A stretch of 64,000 nt of DNA, taken from assembly GCF_047124445.1 (NCBI RefSeq), contig NZ_CP138921.1:930001-994000 (forward strand). Direction: 5' to 3'. This stretch comes from Shimia sp047124445 (lineage in GTDB: Bacteria > Pseudomonadota > Alphaproteobacteria > Rhodobacterales > Rhodobacteraceae). The notes beneath the pieces are model-generated. The model was not told the DNA's origin. It saw only the letters and a list, made by a program, of their open reading frames with translations, and ran no database searches. Below are positions 25,682 through 34,033 of the stretch, one piece after another; positions within the stretch are counted from its first letter, which is position 1, and each line of letters starts with the position of its first letter. Made by a program: the position numbers and the translations under genes.

Positions 25682-27091
25682 TTATTGTGATTTGAAGGTT
25701 TCATAGGCTTTGAGCGCAGCGTCTCGCCCTGTACTCAATGCAACGATTGGTGCTGGGACCGGTGTTTCAAACACCGGTAACCAAGTGCGCGGGATTGCCT
25801 GCCTAAATGCCTGCTCCCCCTCCGATTGCGGATCCAGCCAGTACCTGCGATACGCCTTGTCACCGTCAAACTTCTCGGCCTGCGTGTCGGGATTAAAGAT
25901 GCGGAAATACGGCGCGGCATCGGGGCCACATCCGGCCACCCACTGCCAGCCCATGGCATTGCTCGCCGGGTCCCAATCCACCAGACAATCGGCAAACCAC
26001 GCAAGCCCCAATCGCCAGTGCATGCGCAGGTGTTTTGTCAGGTAACTGGCCACAATCATGCGTGCGCGATTGTGCATCTTGCCGGTCACATAAAGCTCGC
26101 GCATGGCGGCATCGACCACCTCGATACCCGTGCGTCCCTGGCACCAGGCCACAAAAAACGGGTCGCTGGTATTCTCATGCCAATGAAACTGTGCCCAATC
26201 TTCGCGCCAGTTCTGTTTGTCCATGTCCGGATAGTGCCACAACAAATGCCAGGCAAACTCACGCCACACCACTTCCTTCAGGAAATGCTCGGCCCCCGCC
26301 GCGCCCTCCTTCATACGCCGCCGCCCACCGTGCCACATCTGCGCTGGACTGATCTCGCCAAAGGTTAGCGCATCCGAAAGGTCCGACGTCGCAGCCTCAC
26401 CTAGAAAATCTCTCTGTGCCTTATAGCCATCCGCCCTGGTTTCCAGAAAGCACCGCAGCTTCGCTTGTGCGGCCTCTTCGCCCGCGTGCACATGCCCGGC
26501 GACAACCTCAAAGCCACACCGCATGTCTGCGCCCAATCGCCAATCTTCGAGATCATCACTGTCTGGCCAATGGGCTGGCGCGGTCAACTTAGGGATTGCC
26601 AAACACGGTACCACCTCACGATGGCGTACGGCTTTCCAAAACGGCGTGTACACCCGATAGGGTCCACCCTGACCAGTTTCCACGGTCCAAGGCTCAAACA
26701 GCAACGCGCCTGTGAAACTCTCCGTCTGAAGCTCCGCGTCTTTGGCGGCCGCTTTCACCTCGGTGTCGCGGGCCACAGAGGCCGGATCATACGCCCGGCT
26801 CCAAAAGATCGCCTCCGCACCACTCTCCGCAGCCAGCTCCTGCAACACCGGCCAAGCTGCACCTCGCCGCAGGACAAGGCGCATCCCCCGCGCCTCAAGA
26901 TCCTGCGACAAGGCTCTCAGCGACAGCAGCAAACGCAATTTTGCCGCCGCACCGAGGCTTTCAAGTATGGGATCGAGCACAAAAACCGGCAAGACCGGCC
27001 CGCGCGCGGCGGCCGCTGTTAATGCCGCATGATCAGAGAGCCGCAAATCACGGCGAAACCACAAAATGGTCAGGGATTCAGGTGATGTCAT
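25682..27091 (-). CDS. phrA: Deoxyribodipyrimidine photolyase (class I CPD type)
   Basis: This 469-aa flavoprotein repairs UV-induced pyrimidine dimers with blue light. The N-terminal antenna domain starts LTILWFRRDLRLSDHAAL. The FAD domain contains WCQGRTGIEVVDAAMRELYVTGKMHNRARM and DWDPASNAMGWQWVAGCG; Asn in NAMGWQW fits CPD photolyases. The ATG at 27091 (MTSPES) is preferred to the TTG at 27103. An ECF11-type promoter lies 39 bp upstream. Confidence 0.92.
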   Translation of the reverse strand: MTSPESLTILWFRRDLRLSDHAALTAAAARGPVLPVFVLDPILESLGAAAKLRLLLSLRALSQDLEARGMRLVLRRGAAWPVLQELAAESGAEAIFWSRAYDPASVARDTEVKAAAKDAELQTESFTGALLFEPWTVETGQGGPYRVYTPFWKAVRHREVVPCLAIPKLTAPAHWPDSDDLEDWRLGADMRCGFEVVAGHVHAGEEAAQAKLRCFLETRADGYKAQRDFLGEAATSDLSDALTFGEISPAQMWHGGRRRMKEGAAGAEHFLKEVVWREFAWHLLWHYPDMDKQNWREDWAQFHWHENTSDPFFVAWCQGRTGIEVVDAAMRELYVTGKMHNRARMIVASYLTKHLRMHWRLGLAWFADCLVDWDPASNAMGWQWVAGCGPDAAPYFRIFNPDTQAEKFDGDKAYRRYWLDPQSEGEQAFRQAIPRTWLPVFETPVPAPIVALSTGRDAALKAYETFKSQ

Positions 27092-27129
27092 TGGGTGGTC
27101 CAAGCCCCGCCTTCAGTGTCCTTTCAAAC

Positions 27130-27158
27130 ACTTACGGCAGGGCGCAGACCTTGGATCA
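27130..27158 (-). promoter_or_regulatory. ECF11 (RpoE/ChrR-type) promoter of phrA
   Basis: Read on the minus strand, TGATCC (27158-27153) is separated by exactly 18 bp from TAAGT (27134-27130). This agrees with the R. sphaeroides RpoE promoter pattern TGATCC-N18-TAAG. The -35 element overlaps the last codons of the upstream PLP-enzyme gene. Confidence 0.75.
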
Positions 27159-28376
27159 CAAAACCGCGTCGAGCGCGGCAATCAATTTCTGCACTTCATT
27201 TTCGCTGGTGTAATGCACAAAGCTCACCCTCAAAACTCCGTGATCGGTATCGACATTCATGCCCTCAAGCGCGCGGTTGGCGTAGAAATCACCACCGCCA
27301 GCCATCACACCGTGGCTCGCCAGTTGCGCAGCCAGCGCCTCCCCCGGCGCATTGGCAACCAACGCCACCGTCGGCGCCCGTTTGGCCGCGTCTGTCGGCC
27401 CAATCAGCCGCACAGAGTTCTTAGAGGCTGCGTAGTCCAACAACGGCTGCAACAGCTTTTCTTCGTGATCCCGCATCAGGTCATGCACCGCCGCCCCAGT
27501 GGCCACAGGCGTTTCCCCCATAATGCCGTGATGCGCCGCCAAAGCCTCAATGTAGTCCACCATTCCCGCACTGGCCGCGACCTGCGCATGATCCGGTCCT
27601 GCTGGCGTGAACCGCTTGTACAGGCTGTCGCCGTTGAAATAGTGTCCTTGGTTCGGCAGCATGGTCCCGATATTGCGCCGGATCACCATGATGCCTTGAT
27701 GTGGGCCATAGGTCTTATAGGCCGAGAACAGATAGATATCGGCCCCCATGCCGCCAACATCCGGCAGGCCATGCGGCGCATAGCTCACCCCGTCAACGCA
27801 GACAAAAGCCCCTGCTGCATGTGCCAGCGCGGTGATCTTGGCCACCGGATTGATCTCACCAACAACGTTGGAGCAATGCGGAAAGCACACCAGGCGCACC
27901 CGGTCATCCAGCAGCTCCATCAGCTTTTCAGGATCGAGATGACCGGTCTCCGGATCAATCTTCCATTCGCGGATCTCAATGCCGTCTTCAGCCAACCGCC
28001 GCCATGGGCCAGAGTTAGCCTCATGATCCTGATTGGTCACAATGATCGCATCCCCCGGGTCCATCCACTGACGAAAGGCCTGCGCCAAGATATAGGTGTT
28101 CTGTGTGGTTGACGGTCCAAAGGAGACCTCATCCGTCTCCACGCCCATGAGCGCGGCCAGACGCGCGCGGGCTTCATCCATTTCCGCGCCGCCAAGTTCG
28201 GAGGCCCGATACGGCGCATAAGGCTGCACTTTGCGCTCGCGGTAAAACCGGGTCAGACGGTCAATCACCTGTGCGGAGGTATAGCTGCCACCCGCATTCT
28301 CAAAAAACGCTTGTCCCTCAAGCGACTGTTCTGAAAATGCCGGAAACTGGCTGCGCACAAAATCTACGTCAAGCAT
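27156..28376 (-). CDS. Class V aminotransferase-fold PLP enzyme (cysteine desulfurase-like)
   Basis: This 406-aa protein has the class V aminotransferase fold. The PLP lysine lies in YLFSAYKTYGPHQGIM, and PLP contacts are seen in STTQNTYILAQA, NQDHEANSGPW and FVCVDGVSYAPHG. The flexible Cys loop that defines IscS and SufS is not evident, so desulfurase activity is uncertain. It begins with GGGAGGTATCCG before the ATG and stands between the HIT gene and phr. Confidence 0.85.
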   Translation of the reverse strand: MLDVDFVRSQFPAFSEQSLEGQAFFENAGGSYTSAQVIDRLTRFYRERKVQPYAPYRASELGGAEMDEARARLAALMGVETDEVSFGPSTTQNTYILAQAFRQWMDPGDAIIVTNQDHEANSGPWRRLAEDGIEIREWKIDPETGHLDPEKLMELLDDRVRLVCFPHCSNVVGEINPVAKITALAHAAGAFVCVDGVSYAPHGLPDVGGMGADIYLFSAYKTYGPHQGIMVIRRNIGTMLPNQGHYFNGDSLYKRFTPAGPDHAQVAASAGMVDYIEALAAHHGIMGETPVATGAAVHDLMRDHEEKLLQPLLDYAASKNSVRLIGPTDAAKRAPTVALVANAPGEALAAQLASHGVMAGGGDFYANRALEGMNVDTDHGVLRVSFVHYTSENEVQKLIAALDAVL

Positions 28377-28413
28377 CGGATACCTCCCCTGAATTGACCC
28401 GCACCAAACCGCC

Positions 28414-28441
28414 GTTTCCCGGCGGGGTCAAGCCGGGAAAC
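28414..28441. repeat. Perfect 10-bp inverted repeat between the HIT and PLP-enzyme genes
   Basis: GTTTCCCGGC (28414-28423) pairs with GCCGGGAAAC (28432-28441) around an 8-nt loop. No T-run follows on the minus strand. It may be a weak terminator of the HIT gene or an mRNA-stabilising hairpin. Confidence 0.65.
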
Positions 28442-28459
28442 AGGCACAAACCGCGACGT

Positions 28460-28876
28460 TTACGCCAGCACTGCGCGGATTTTGTCCGCCTGCTCTTTGA
28501 GCACTGCAAAATCCGCCATCGTACCCGGTGGCCGCAGTTTCACACCGTCATGGCGCGGCAACACGTGGTAATGCAGGTGAAACACTTCCTGCCCACCAGC
28601 CGCCTCATTGAACTGCTGCACGGTCACGCCTTCGGCGCCAAAGGCCTGCATCACTGCATGACCCATTTTCTGCACGGTTTTCAGGCAGGCGGTCAGCTGC
28701 TCCGGTGTGGCGTCCAGCATGTTGCGGCAGGGTGTCTTGGGAATGATCAAACAATGGCCATCGGCGCGCGGCATGATGTCCATAAACACATAGGTGTCGT
28801 CATCCTCATACAGCTTCTCGCTCGGGATTTCGCCCCGTAGGATTTTTGCAAAAATATTGTCGTTGTCATAGCTCAT
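28460..28876 (-). CDS. HIT family nucleotide-binding protein
   Basis: This 138-aa protein is a histidine-triad hydrolase of the Hint type, acting on nucleoside phosphoramidates or AMP conjugates. The triad is FHLHYHVLPRH near residues 100-110. The N terminus DNDNIFAKILRGEIPSEKLYEDDDTYVFMDI is typical. Its ATG follows GGAGGTGGCGCGCC. A terminator at 28901-28930 separates it from acuI. Confidence 0.94.
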   Translation of the reverse strand: MSYDNDNIFAKILRGEIPSEKLYEDDDTYVFMDIMPRADGHCLIIPKTPCRNMLDATPEQLTACLKTVQKMGHAVMQAFGAEGVTVQQFNEAAGGQEVFHLHYHVLPRHDGVKLRPPGTMADFAVLKEQADKIRAVLA

Positions 28877-28900
28877 GGCGCGCCACCTCCTTCAGACATG

Positions 28901-28930
28901 CAAAAGGCGGGCAAGTTGCCTCACCCGCCT
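28901..28930 (-). terminator. Intrinsic terminator of the dmdA-acuI transcript
   Basis: AGGCGGG (28905-28911) pairs with CCCGCCT (28924-28930). Read on the minus strand, the stem ends in TTTTG. It lies 22 bp after the acuI stop. Confidence 0.82.
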
Positions 28931-28952
28931 GTTTCACTGTGTTTTCGCGCTG

Positions 28953-29945
28953 TTAGGCGTTCACGTCAACCACAACGCGGCCCTGTACCTGACCTTGCAG
29001 AATGTCTGCGCCCAATTGCGGCAGATCAGACAGGGTGGCCGGTTTGACCATGGCTTCCAGCTTGTCCATCGGCAGGTCTTTGGCAATCCGCTCCCAGGCG
29101 CGCAGGCGATTGTCATAGGGCTGCATCACCGAGTCGATGCCCAAGAGGTTCACACCGCGCAGCAGGAACGGAATCACGGTGGCAGGAAGCGCCGCCCCAC
29201 CGGCCAGACCCACGGCGGCCACAGAGGCCCCATATTTCATCTGACCCAGCACCCGCGCCAGCATCGCGCCCCCCACGGCATCGACACAGCCAGACCAGGT
29301 CTCGCTTTCCAACGGACGCTTTACGGTTTCATTGAGCTCTTCCCGCGCCACAATCTGCGTCGCACCCAGCGATTTGATGTAGTCGCCACTCTCTGGGCGT
29401 CCGGTCACCCCGGCGACCTCATAACCAAGGTTTGCCAGGATCGCGACCGCGACAGAACCCACGCCCCCGGCGGCACCAGTCACCAGTACCGGTCCATTGC
29501 CGGGCTTCAATCCATGATCTTCCAACGCCATCACGGACAGCATCGACGTGAACCCTGCAGTACCAACCGCCATCGCCTGTTGCGGGGACAAACCCTCTGG
29601 CAGCGGCACCAGCCAATCGGCCTTCACACGTGCCTTTTGACCATAGCCGCCCCAATGCGCCTCACCCACGCGCCAGCCGGTCAGCACCACTCTGTCGCCC
29701 GGCTTGTAACGGTCATCATCGGACGCCTCGACGGTACCGGCAAAATCGATTCCCGGCACATGCGGATATTTGCGCACCAGCCCGCCACCTTTGGCCGACA
29801 GGCACAGCCCGTCTTTGTAGTTCACCGTGGAATACTCCACCGCCACCGTGACCTCTGCGTTGGGCAGGTCGTCCAGCGTCAGATCTTTGATCGACGCGCT
29901 GGCCAGTCCTTCGTCATTTTGATCCATCACCAGTGCTTTGAACAT
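28953..29945 (-). CDS. acuI: Acrylyl-CoA reductase AcuI
   Basis: This 330-aa enzyme belongs to the zinc-free MDR (YhdH/AcuI) family and reduces acryloyl-CoA to propionyl-CoA with NADPH, which also detoxifies acrylate from DMSP. Landmarks are EYSTVNYKDGLCLSAKGG, VPGIDFAGTVE and the NADPH motif TGAAGGVGSVAV. It follows dmdA by 88 bp, as in Ruegeria pomeroyi. A dispersed repeat lies in that spacer. Confidence 0.96.
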   Translation of the reverse strand: MFKALVMDQNDEGLASASIKDLTLDDLPNAEVTVAVEYSTVNYKDGLCLSAKGGGLVRKYPHVPGIDFAGTVEASDDDRYKPGDRVVLTGWRVGEAHWGGYGQKARVKADWLVPLPEGLSPQQAMAVGTAGFTSMLSVMALEDHGLKPGNGPVLVTGAAGGVGSVAVAILANLGYEVAGVTGRPESGDYIKSLGATQIVAREELNETVKRPLESETWSGCVDAVGGAMLARVLGQMKYGASVAAVGLAGGAALPATVIPFLLRGVNLLGIDSVMQPYDNRLRAWERIAKDLPMDKLEAMVKPATLSDLPQLGADILQGQVQGRVVVDVNA

Positions 29946-29993
29946 CTCATCTCTCCTCTCGCGCTAGACCGCCGCCCAGCATTCACAGTCCCA

Positions 29994-30011
29994 AAATATC
30001 CTCGCCGAAGG
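29994..30011 (-). repeat. Dispersed intergenic repeat, copy 2
   Basis: The 18-base sequence AAATATCCTCGCCGAAGG is identical to copy 1. It sits between dmdA and acuI and is followed by a G/C-rich partial inverted repeat (AGGCC...GGCCT). The orientation is given relative to the two genes, which are on the minus strand; the sequence itself reads on the plus strand. Confidence 0.7.
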
Positions 30012-30033
30012 CCTCCGCCTCCGGCCTCATCCG

Positions 30034-31137
30034 CTATTGCCAGAAGGCCTCATAAACCGTTGCAGGCCGCACCCCATCCGGCGTCACCACATCCACCTCG
30101 GTGCCGGATTTCCAATGGGTCATGCGCACCATGCCAATGGCCACATTTGTGGTGAAGTCCGGCGACCAGGCCGCGCTGCTCACATTGCCCACGTGATCAT
30201 CCCCATCCATGATCGGCCACAGCTGATCACAGGGCGGCACCGCCGCGCCATGAATTTCAATAGGACGTATCTGGCGCACAGGCCCTTCCTGCGCCACGCG
30301 CAATAAGGCATCCCGCCCGACACAGCCAATCGCGGTGTTGGTGTTGCAAAACCGGCCCAAGCCACATTCATGTGGTGTGTTGTCGTCGGTCATGTCGTTG
30401 CCGTAACTCAGCAACCCGCCTTCGATCCGCTCAATCAGGTTGGGGCACCCTGCATAGACATCAAGGTCTTTGCCCGCTTCCATGAGGGCATTCCAAAGCG
30501 GCATGCCGATGTCGCTGCCCTCGACGTAGATTTCAAATCCACCCTGTTTGGAATATCCAGACCGCGCCACCACAAGGCTACGACCCTGAAACTCAAACCA
30601 ACTAAAGCGGAAGAACCGCACATCGCGCACTTTCTCGCCAAACACCCGCGCCATCAGATCGTCCGCCTTCGGACCCTGTACTGCCAGCGGGCTGACGTCT
30701 GGTTCATCCACCAGCACATCCAGCCGATAGCCATAAGCAATGCCTTTGACCCACAACAGCAAATCGCTGTCGGCAATCGAAATCCACCACCGGTCCTCGG
30801 CAAGTTTCACCGCCACTGGATCGTTCAACATGCCGCCGGTCTCATCCACGATGGGCACGTAATAGCACTGTCCCGGCAACATGCCGCGCAGATCCCGCGG
30901 CGTCAGCATCTGCATCAGCTTGCTCGCATCTGGCCCGCGCACTTCCACTTGGCGCTCCACCGCCACATCCCAAACCTGCACCGCAGATTTGAGGTGACGA
31001 TAATCCTCTTCCACAGAGCGAAACACCGTCGGCAGCAACATACGGTTATAGACAGTATAGGCCTTCACACCGGCCGCTTCGACACCGTCCGAAAACGGCG
31101 TGCGTCGTAGCCGCCGTGATGGGGAAATCAGAGCCAT
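30034..31137 (-). CDS. dmdA: Dimethylsulfoniopropionate demethylase DmdA
   Basis: This 367-aa tetrahydrofolate-dependent enzyme of the GcvT family removes a methyl group from DMSP to give methylmercaptopropionate. The sequence YTVYNRMLLPTVFRSVEEDY, RDLRGMLPGQCYYVPIVDETGGML and SYGNDMTDDNTPHECGLGRF fits DmdA, and the length is normal. Its ribosome-binding site GGAGG lies inside the last codons of the DinB gene, which overlaps it by 10 bp. It is followed by acuI. Confidence 0.96.
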   Translation of the reverse strand: MALISPSRRLRRTPFSDGVEAAGVKAYTVYNRMLLPTVFRSVEEDYRHLKSAVQVWDVAVERQVEVRGPDASKLMQMLTPRDLRGMLPGQCYYVPIVDETGGMLNDPVAVKLAEDRWWISIADSDLLLWVKGIAYGYRLDVLVDEPDVSPLAVQGPKADDLMARVFGEKVRDVRFFRFSWFEFQGRSLVVARSGYSKQGGFEIYVEGSDIGMPLWNALMEAGKDLDVYAGCPNLIERIEGGLLSYGNDMTDDNTPHECGLGRFCNTNTAIGCVGRDALLRVAQEGPVRQIRPIEIHGAAVPPCDQLWPIMDGDDHVGNVSSAAWSPDFTTNVAIGMVRMTHWKSGTEVDVVTPDGVRPATVYEAFWQ

Positions 31138-31649
31138 GAAACCTCCTCAGGCATCAAAACCAAATCCGTGTCTTCTGTGTTGCGACCAAAGCCGGTCAGC
31201 ATGGCATGCACTTGGCCGCGGTGATGGGTTTGGTGATTGAACAATCCGACCACACACAATGCCATTGGCTTGTGCATGTCCTTGTTCAGCATCTGGGCAT
31301 GCCAGCTCAAATCACCACTTAAGCTTTCGGCGGTAACTTTTTCCGCCCACAGCACAATTCGCTGATCCATGCGTGTGCGCTCCTGCGCCCAAATCGCGAA
31401 TGTCGGGCACAACTCCGCATGTTCAGTCGCCGGCTTGGACGGCCCATCCCCGCCGTCCAAGCGGCTCATCCACAGGGCATCGCCCCAGAGGATGTGATTG
31501 ATTGTCGCCATGACCGAGCCAAAAAACGCACCACGATCGGCCCGTAATTCTGCCTCGGTCAGGGTTTCACACGCCGCACGCATCGTCTGGTTTTGCCAGG
31601 CGTTATACTTGGCCATCATCTGGCAGTATTCCGGCGTGATCATCGACAT
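31128..31649 (-). CDS. DinB family protein
   Basis: This 173-aa protein has the four-helix DinB/YfiT-like fold. The metal-ligand histidines of the family are visible in ATINHILWGDALW and FNHQTHHRGQVHAML. Family members include thiol-dependent S-transferases, but the substrate here is unknown. It overlaps dmdA by 10 bp and follows the DUF1326 gene by 5 bp, so it is probably in the DMSP operon. The start could be ATG 31649 or ATG 31643. Confidence 0.87.
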   Translation of the reverse strand: MSMITPEYCQMMAKYNAWQNQTMRAACETLTEAELRADRGAFFGSVMATINHILWGDALWMSRLDGGDGPSKPATEHAELCPTFAIWAQERTRMDQRIVLWAEKVTAESLSGDLSWHAQMLNKDMHKPMALCVVGLFNHQTHHRGQVHAMLTGFGRNTEDTDLVLMPEEVSWL

Positions 31650-31654
31650 GGCCG

Positions 31655-32347
31655 TTACCGAGGTCCGTGCCAGTCGATCTGGCAGATTTCAGCAGAGCGC
31701 CCGCCAAAATCCCACACCCGACCAAAGGCGCGCACGCGGCCTTTGGAAGCCGTCGCAACGGTAATGTCTGGCCCCATCCAGTATTTGGTGTTGGAGATCA
31801 CAATCTCCTCGTCCTTGTTTTTACCTTCAACCGGATAGACCACACCCTCGATCTTCTTGCCGACGGTGATGTGGCGGGTCTTACCATCCTCGGACGTGTC
31901 ATAGGACACAGGCTGGCGCTCCACGCCAATGATCTCGCCCACCAAAACCTGGAACAGACCGGTGGTGCCTTTGGCTTTGCCGCTGAAGATATCCACCAGC
32001 GCGTTATAGGCTTCTGTGCTGGCGCGATCGTCGATGAACAGCGCCACTTTCCAGTTGCCACGGCTCATCATGCCCGGGATTTCAATCAACAGACCGATGT
32101 TCAGGCCAGACAGGTCCACGTCACCGTATTGACCCTCGTCAATCCGCACGCCGCCCCAGGTCTGACAGTGACCCTCTGTCGGCGGGTGCAGACCAAGGCT
32201 CACCACACAAGGGCAGAACACCGTACAGTTACAGTTGAGGATCAACTCCCCTTTGATGGTCCACGGAATGGTGCCCAGTCCGGATTTCATTGCGTCCGGA
32301 TGGCGGTTATCGATCTTGGCGGGCGCTTGAATGCGGTCCGATGCCAT
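31655..32347 (-). CDS. DUF1326 domain protein
   Basis: This 230-aa protein matches DUF1326. Its conserved core holds NCNCTVFCPCVVSLGLHPPTEGHCQTWGGVRIDEG, with a cysteine cluster (CNCxxxCPC) that could bind a metal. It has no signal peptide or membrane helix. DUF1326 proteins are commonly encoded with DUF2182 membrane proteins, as here. The function is unknown. RBS AGGAGGACCAACC precedes the ATG. Confidence 0.88.
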   Translation of the reverse strand: MASDRIQAPAKIDNRHPDAMKSGLGTIPWTIKGELILNCNCTVFCPCVVSLGLHPPTEGHCQTWGGVRIDEGQYGDVDLSGLNIGLLIEIPGMMSRGNWKVALFIDDRASTEAYNALVDIFSGKAKGTTGLFQVLVGEIIGVERQPVSYDTSEDGKTRHITVGKKIEGVVYPVEGKNKDEEIVISNTKYWMGPDITVATASKGRVRAFGRVWDFGGRSAEICQIDWHGPR

Positions 32348-32370
32348 GGTTGGTCCTCCTTAAGTGTTCC

Positions 32371-33141
32371 TCACAGGGCGTGCGCCGCCACATAGGCTGC
32401 GCTGCACAACAGCACGAGCCCCAGCGGCTTTGTCACCCAACGCCCGACGTCGGGCAGTTTCTCAAAAATCATGATCAGCGTGGCCAGCCCCATGAAGGCG
32501 ATGTTCATCACGCCGCCCACAAAGGCCAACAGCATCAACGCCCAACAGCAACCCAGACAGGTCAACCCCAGGCGCAATCCGTTTTTCCAAGGCCCCTCGT
32601 CCCAATGCTGCATGAAAAACGTCATCGGCATGCGGCATTTGGACAGGCAGGCTTCCTTCATCGGCGAGAACTGATAAAGCCCCGCTACGATAAGCAAGAA
32701 GGCCGAGAATAACGCCGACCGGCTTTCGCCCAACGCGCCCAACAGTCCCGCCTGAAACAACACCATCTGCAAGGCAGCGGCCAGTATGGAAAACCCGATC
32801 CACACCGCCAGATAACCGCCCACCAGCGCGGAAAACTTGGCGCCGGGCGCCTGGCGCGCCAGATCATCGTAAGTGGCAAAGGCTGGCAAAGCCGTCGGCG
32901 CCATCATCGCGGCACTCATCACGACCCACATCAGCAACACGCGGGCAAATCCACTGGCATCCGGTGTAATCGTGCACAGGCTGACCCAGAAGTCCGCGCC
33001 ATAAATCGCATTGAGCTCCCGCATCTCTGCCGGAATGGCCATCAAAAACAGTACGGCCCACGCGGCCAGAATTCCGCCAAACAAAGCAAGCCAATGGGAC
33101 CCAGTCATGGAACGAATGCGATCTGCGATCATCGTCGACAT
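32371..33141 (-). CDS. DUF2182 integral membrane protein
   Basis: This 256-aa protein has about six membrane segments and the DUF2182 pattern. The family motif WVVMSAAMMAPTALP and the loop SPMKEACLSKCRMPMTFFMQHW, with conserved Lys, Cys and Met residues, suggest metal binding. The function is unknown. AGGAGG is only 1 nt before the ATG at 33141 but 10 nt before the ATG at 33132, so the true start may be 33132. It is the first gene of the run to acuI and is divergent from gntR. Confidence 0.87.
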   Translation of the reverse strand: MSTMIADRIRSMTGSHWLALFGGILAAWAVLFLMAIPAEMRELNAIYGADFWVSLCTITPDASGFARVLLMWVVMSAAMMAPTALPAFATYDDLARQAPGAKFSALVGGYLAVWIGFSILAAALQMVLFQAGLLGALGESRSALFSAFLLIVAGLYQFSPMKEACLSKCRMPMTFFMQHWDEGPWKNGLRLGLTCLGCCWALMLLAFVGGVMNIAFMGLATLIMIFEKLPDVGRWVTKPLGLVLLCSAAYVAAHAL

Positions 33142-33175
33142 TCCTCCTCTTGCCGCGACTCACTTCTTGAGACTA

Positions 33176-33190
33176 AAATGTCAGACAATT
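33176..33190. promoter_or_regulatory. Operator candidate, direct repeat copy 1
   Basis: AAATGTCAGACAATT occurs here and again at 33209-33223, exactly 33 bp apart (about three helical turns). The core TTGTCTGACA on the opposite strand is partly palindromic and resembles the TNGTNNNACNA sites of FadR-type GntR proteins. It lies between the divergent DUF2182 and gntR genes. Confidence 0.7.
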
Positions 33191-33208
33191 AAACGCGCAG
33201 CAAACACT

Positions 33209-33223
33209 AAATGTCAGACAATT
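33209..33223. promoter_or_regulatory. Operator candidate, direct repeat copy 2
   Basis: This is the second exact copy of AAATGTCAGACAATT. It overlaps the first bases of the gntR start codon (TTG at 33222), so a bound regulator would block its own gene. Confidence 0.7.
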
Positions 33224-33950
33224 GAAAATAGACCCCAAGAACAAAGCCGATCTCTCCGCTCAAATCGCGAAAGCCATCCGAGACGCGATCATCTCCGGAG
33301 ACATGATAGTCGACGAACGCCTTCCCTCGGAATCCGAGCTGGCCGATCAGTTTGACGTCTCCCGCCCCACCGTGCGCGAGGCGCTCAAACGTCTGGCTGC
33401 GCAGAACCTGATCCGAACTCAACGTGGCGCCACCGGTGGCGCCTTCGTGCGGCGCCTCTCCTATGATGAGGCTTACGCGCAGCATATCACAACCAGCACG
33501 CTTTTGCTGTCGATGAACGCAGTGGATTTTGAAACCGCCTGCGAAGCTCGCTTTGCCTTAGAGCGCGCATGTGCGCCTTTGTCGGCCCAACGCCGCACAC
33601 CAGATCATCTCGCCACCATGCGCGCAGAAATCCACCGCCAAGCGCAGCCGGGCCTTTCCGACGAGCGCTTCTGTGACAGCGACGTTGCCTTCCACCGTGC
33701 CCTAGTGGATGGCGCTGACAACCCGGTACTGTCCTACCAACTCGCCGGCGCTGTCGAAGCCATGCAGCCCCTGATGAACATGATCACCTTCACACAGCGC
33801 AACCGCGATGTGATAATTGGCCTGCACACCCGAATTGCTGACGCATTGGAAATGCAAAACAGTGCTGACGCGGATGCGGCGCTTGCAGAACTTACCGCCT
33901 ACACGCTCACTCTGGGCGAAGAGGCCATGGAGGCCCGCGCGCGGCGGTAG
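33222..33950 (+). CDS. GntR family transcriptional regulator (FadR/FCD type)
   Basis: This 242-aa regulator has an N-terminal winged helix (about 10-75, with LPSESELADQFDVSRPTVREALKRLAAQNLI) and a C-terminal FCD ligand domain (about 95-230). It starts with TTG at 33222; no ATG or GTG is available in frame and no ribosome-binding site is visible, so translation may be leaderless. In R. pomeroyi a GntR-type regulator neighbours dmdA, so control of the DMSP operon is the likely role. Its ligand is unknown. Confidence 0.9.
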   Translation: MKIDPKNKADLSAQIAKAIRDAIISGDMIVDERLPSESELADQFDVSRPTVREALKRLAAQNLIRTQRGATGGAFVRRLSYDEAYAQHITTSTLLLSMNAVDFETACEARFALERACAPLSAQRRTPDHLATMRAEIHRQAQPGLSDERFCDSDVAFHRALVDGADNPVLSYQLAGAVEAMQPLMNMITFTQRNRDVIIGLHTRIADALEMQNSADADAALAELTAYTLTLGEEAMEARARR

Positions 33951-34033
33951 CCCAAACTATCGCCTTGCACCTCTCCTACATTCTGCGTTTTCTCCGCCCA
34001 AACGGCCTCAAAGCCGATCAACAGGAGACTCAC

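Noticed and set aside
28875..30155. Plus-strand open frame of 426 codons
   Set aside because: It is antisense to acuI and crosses the acuI-dmdA spacer; no recognisable domain.
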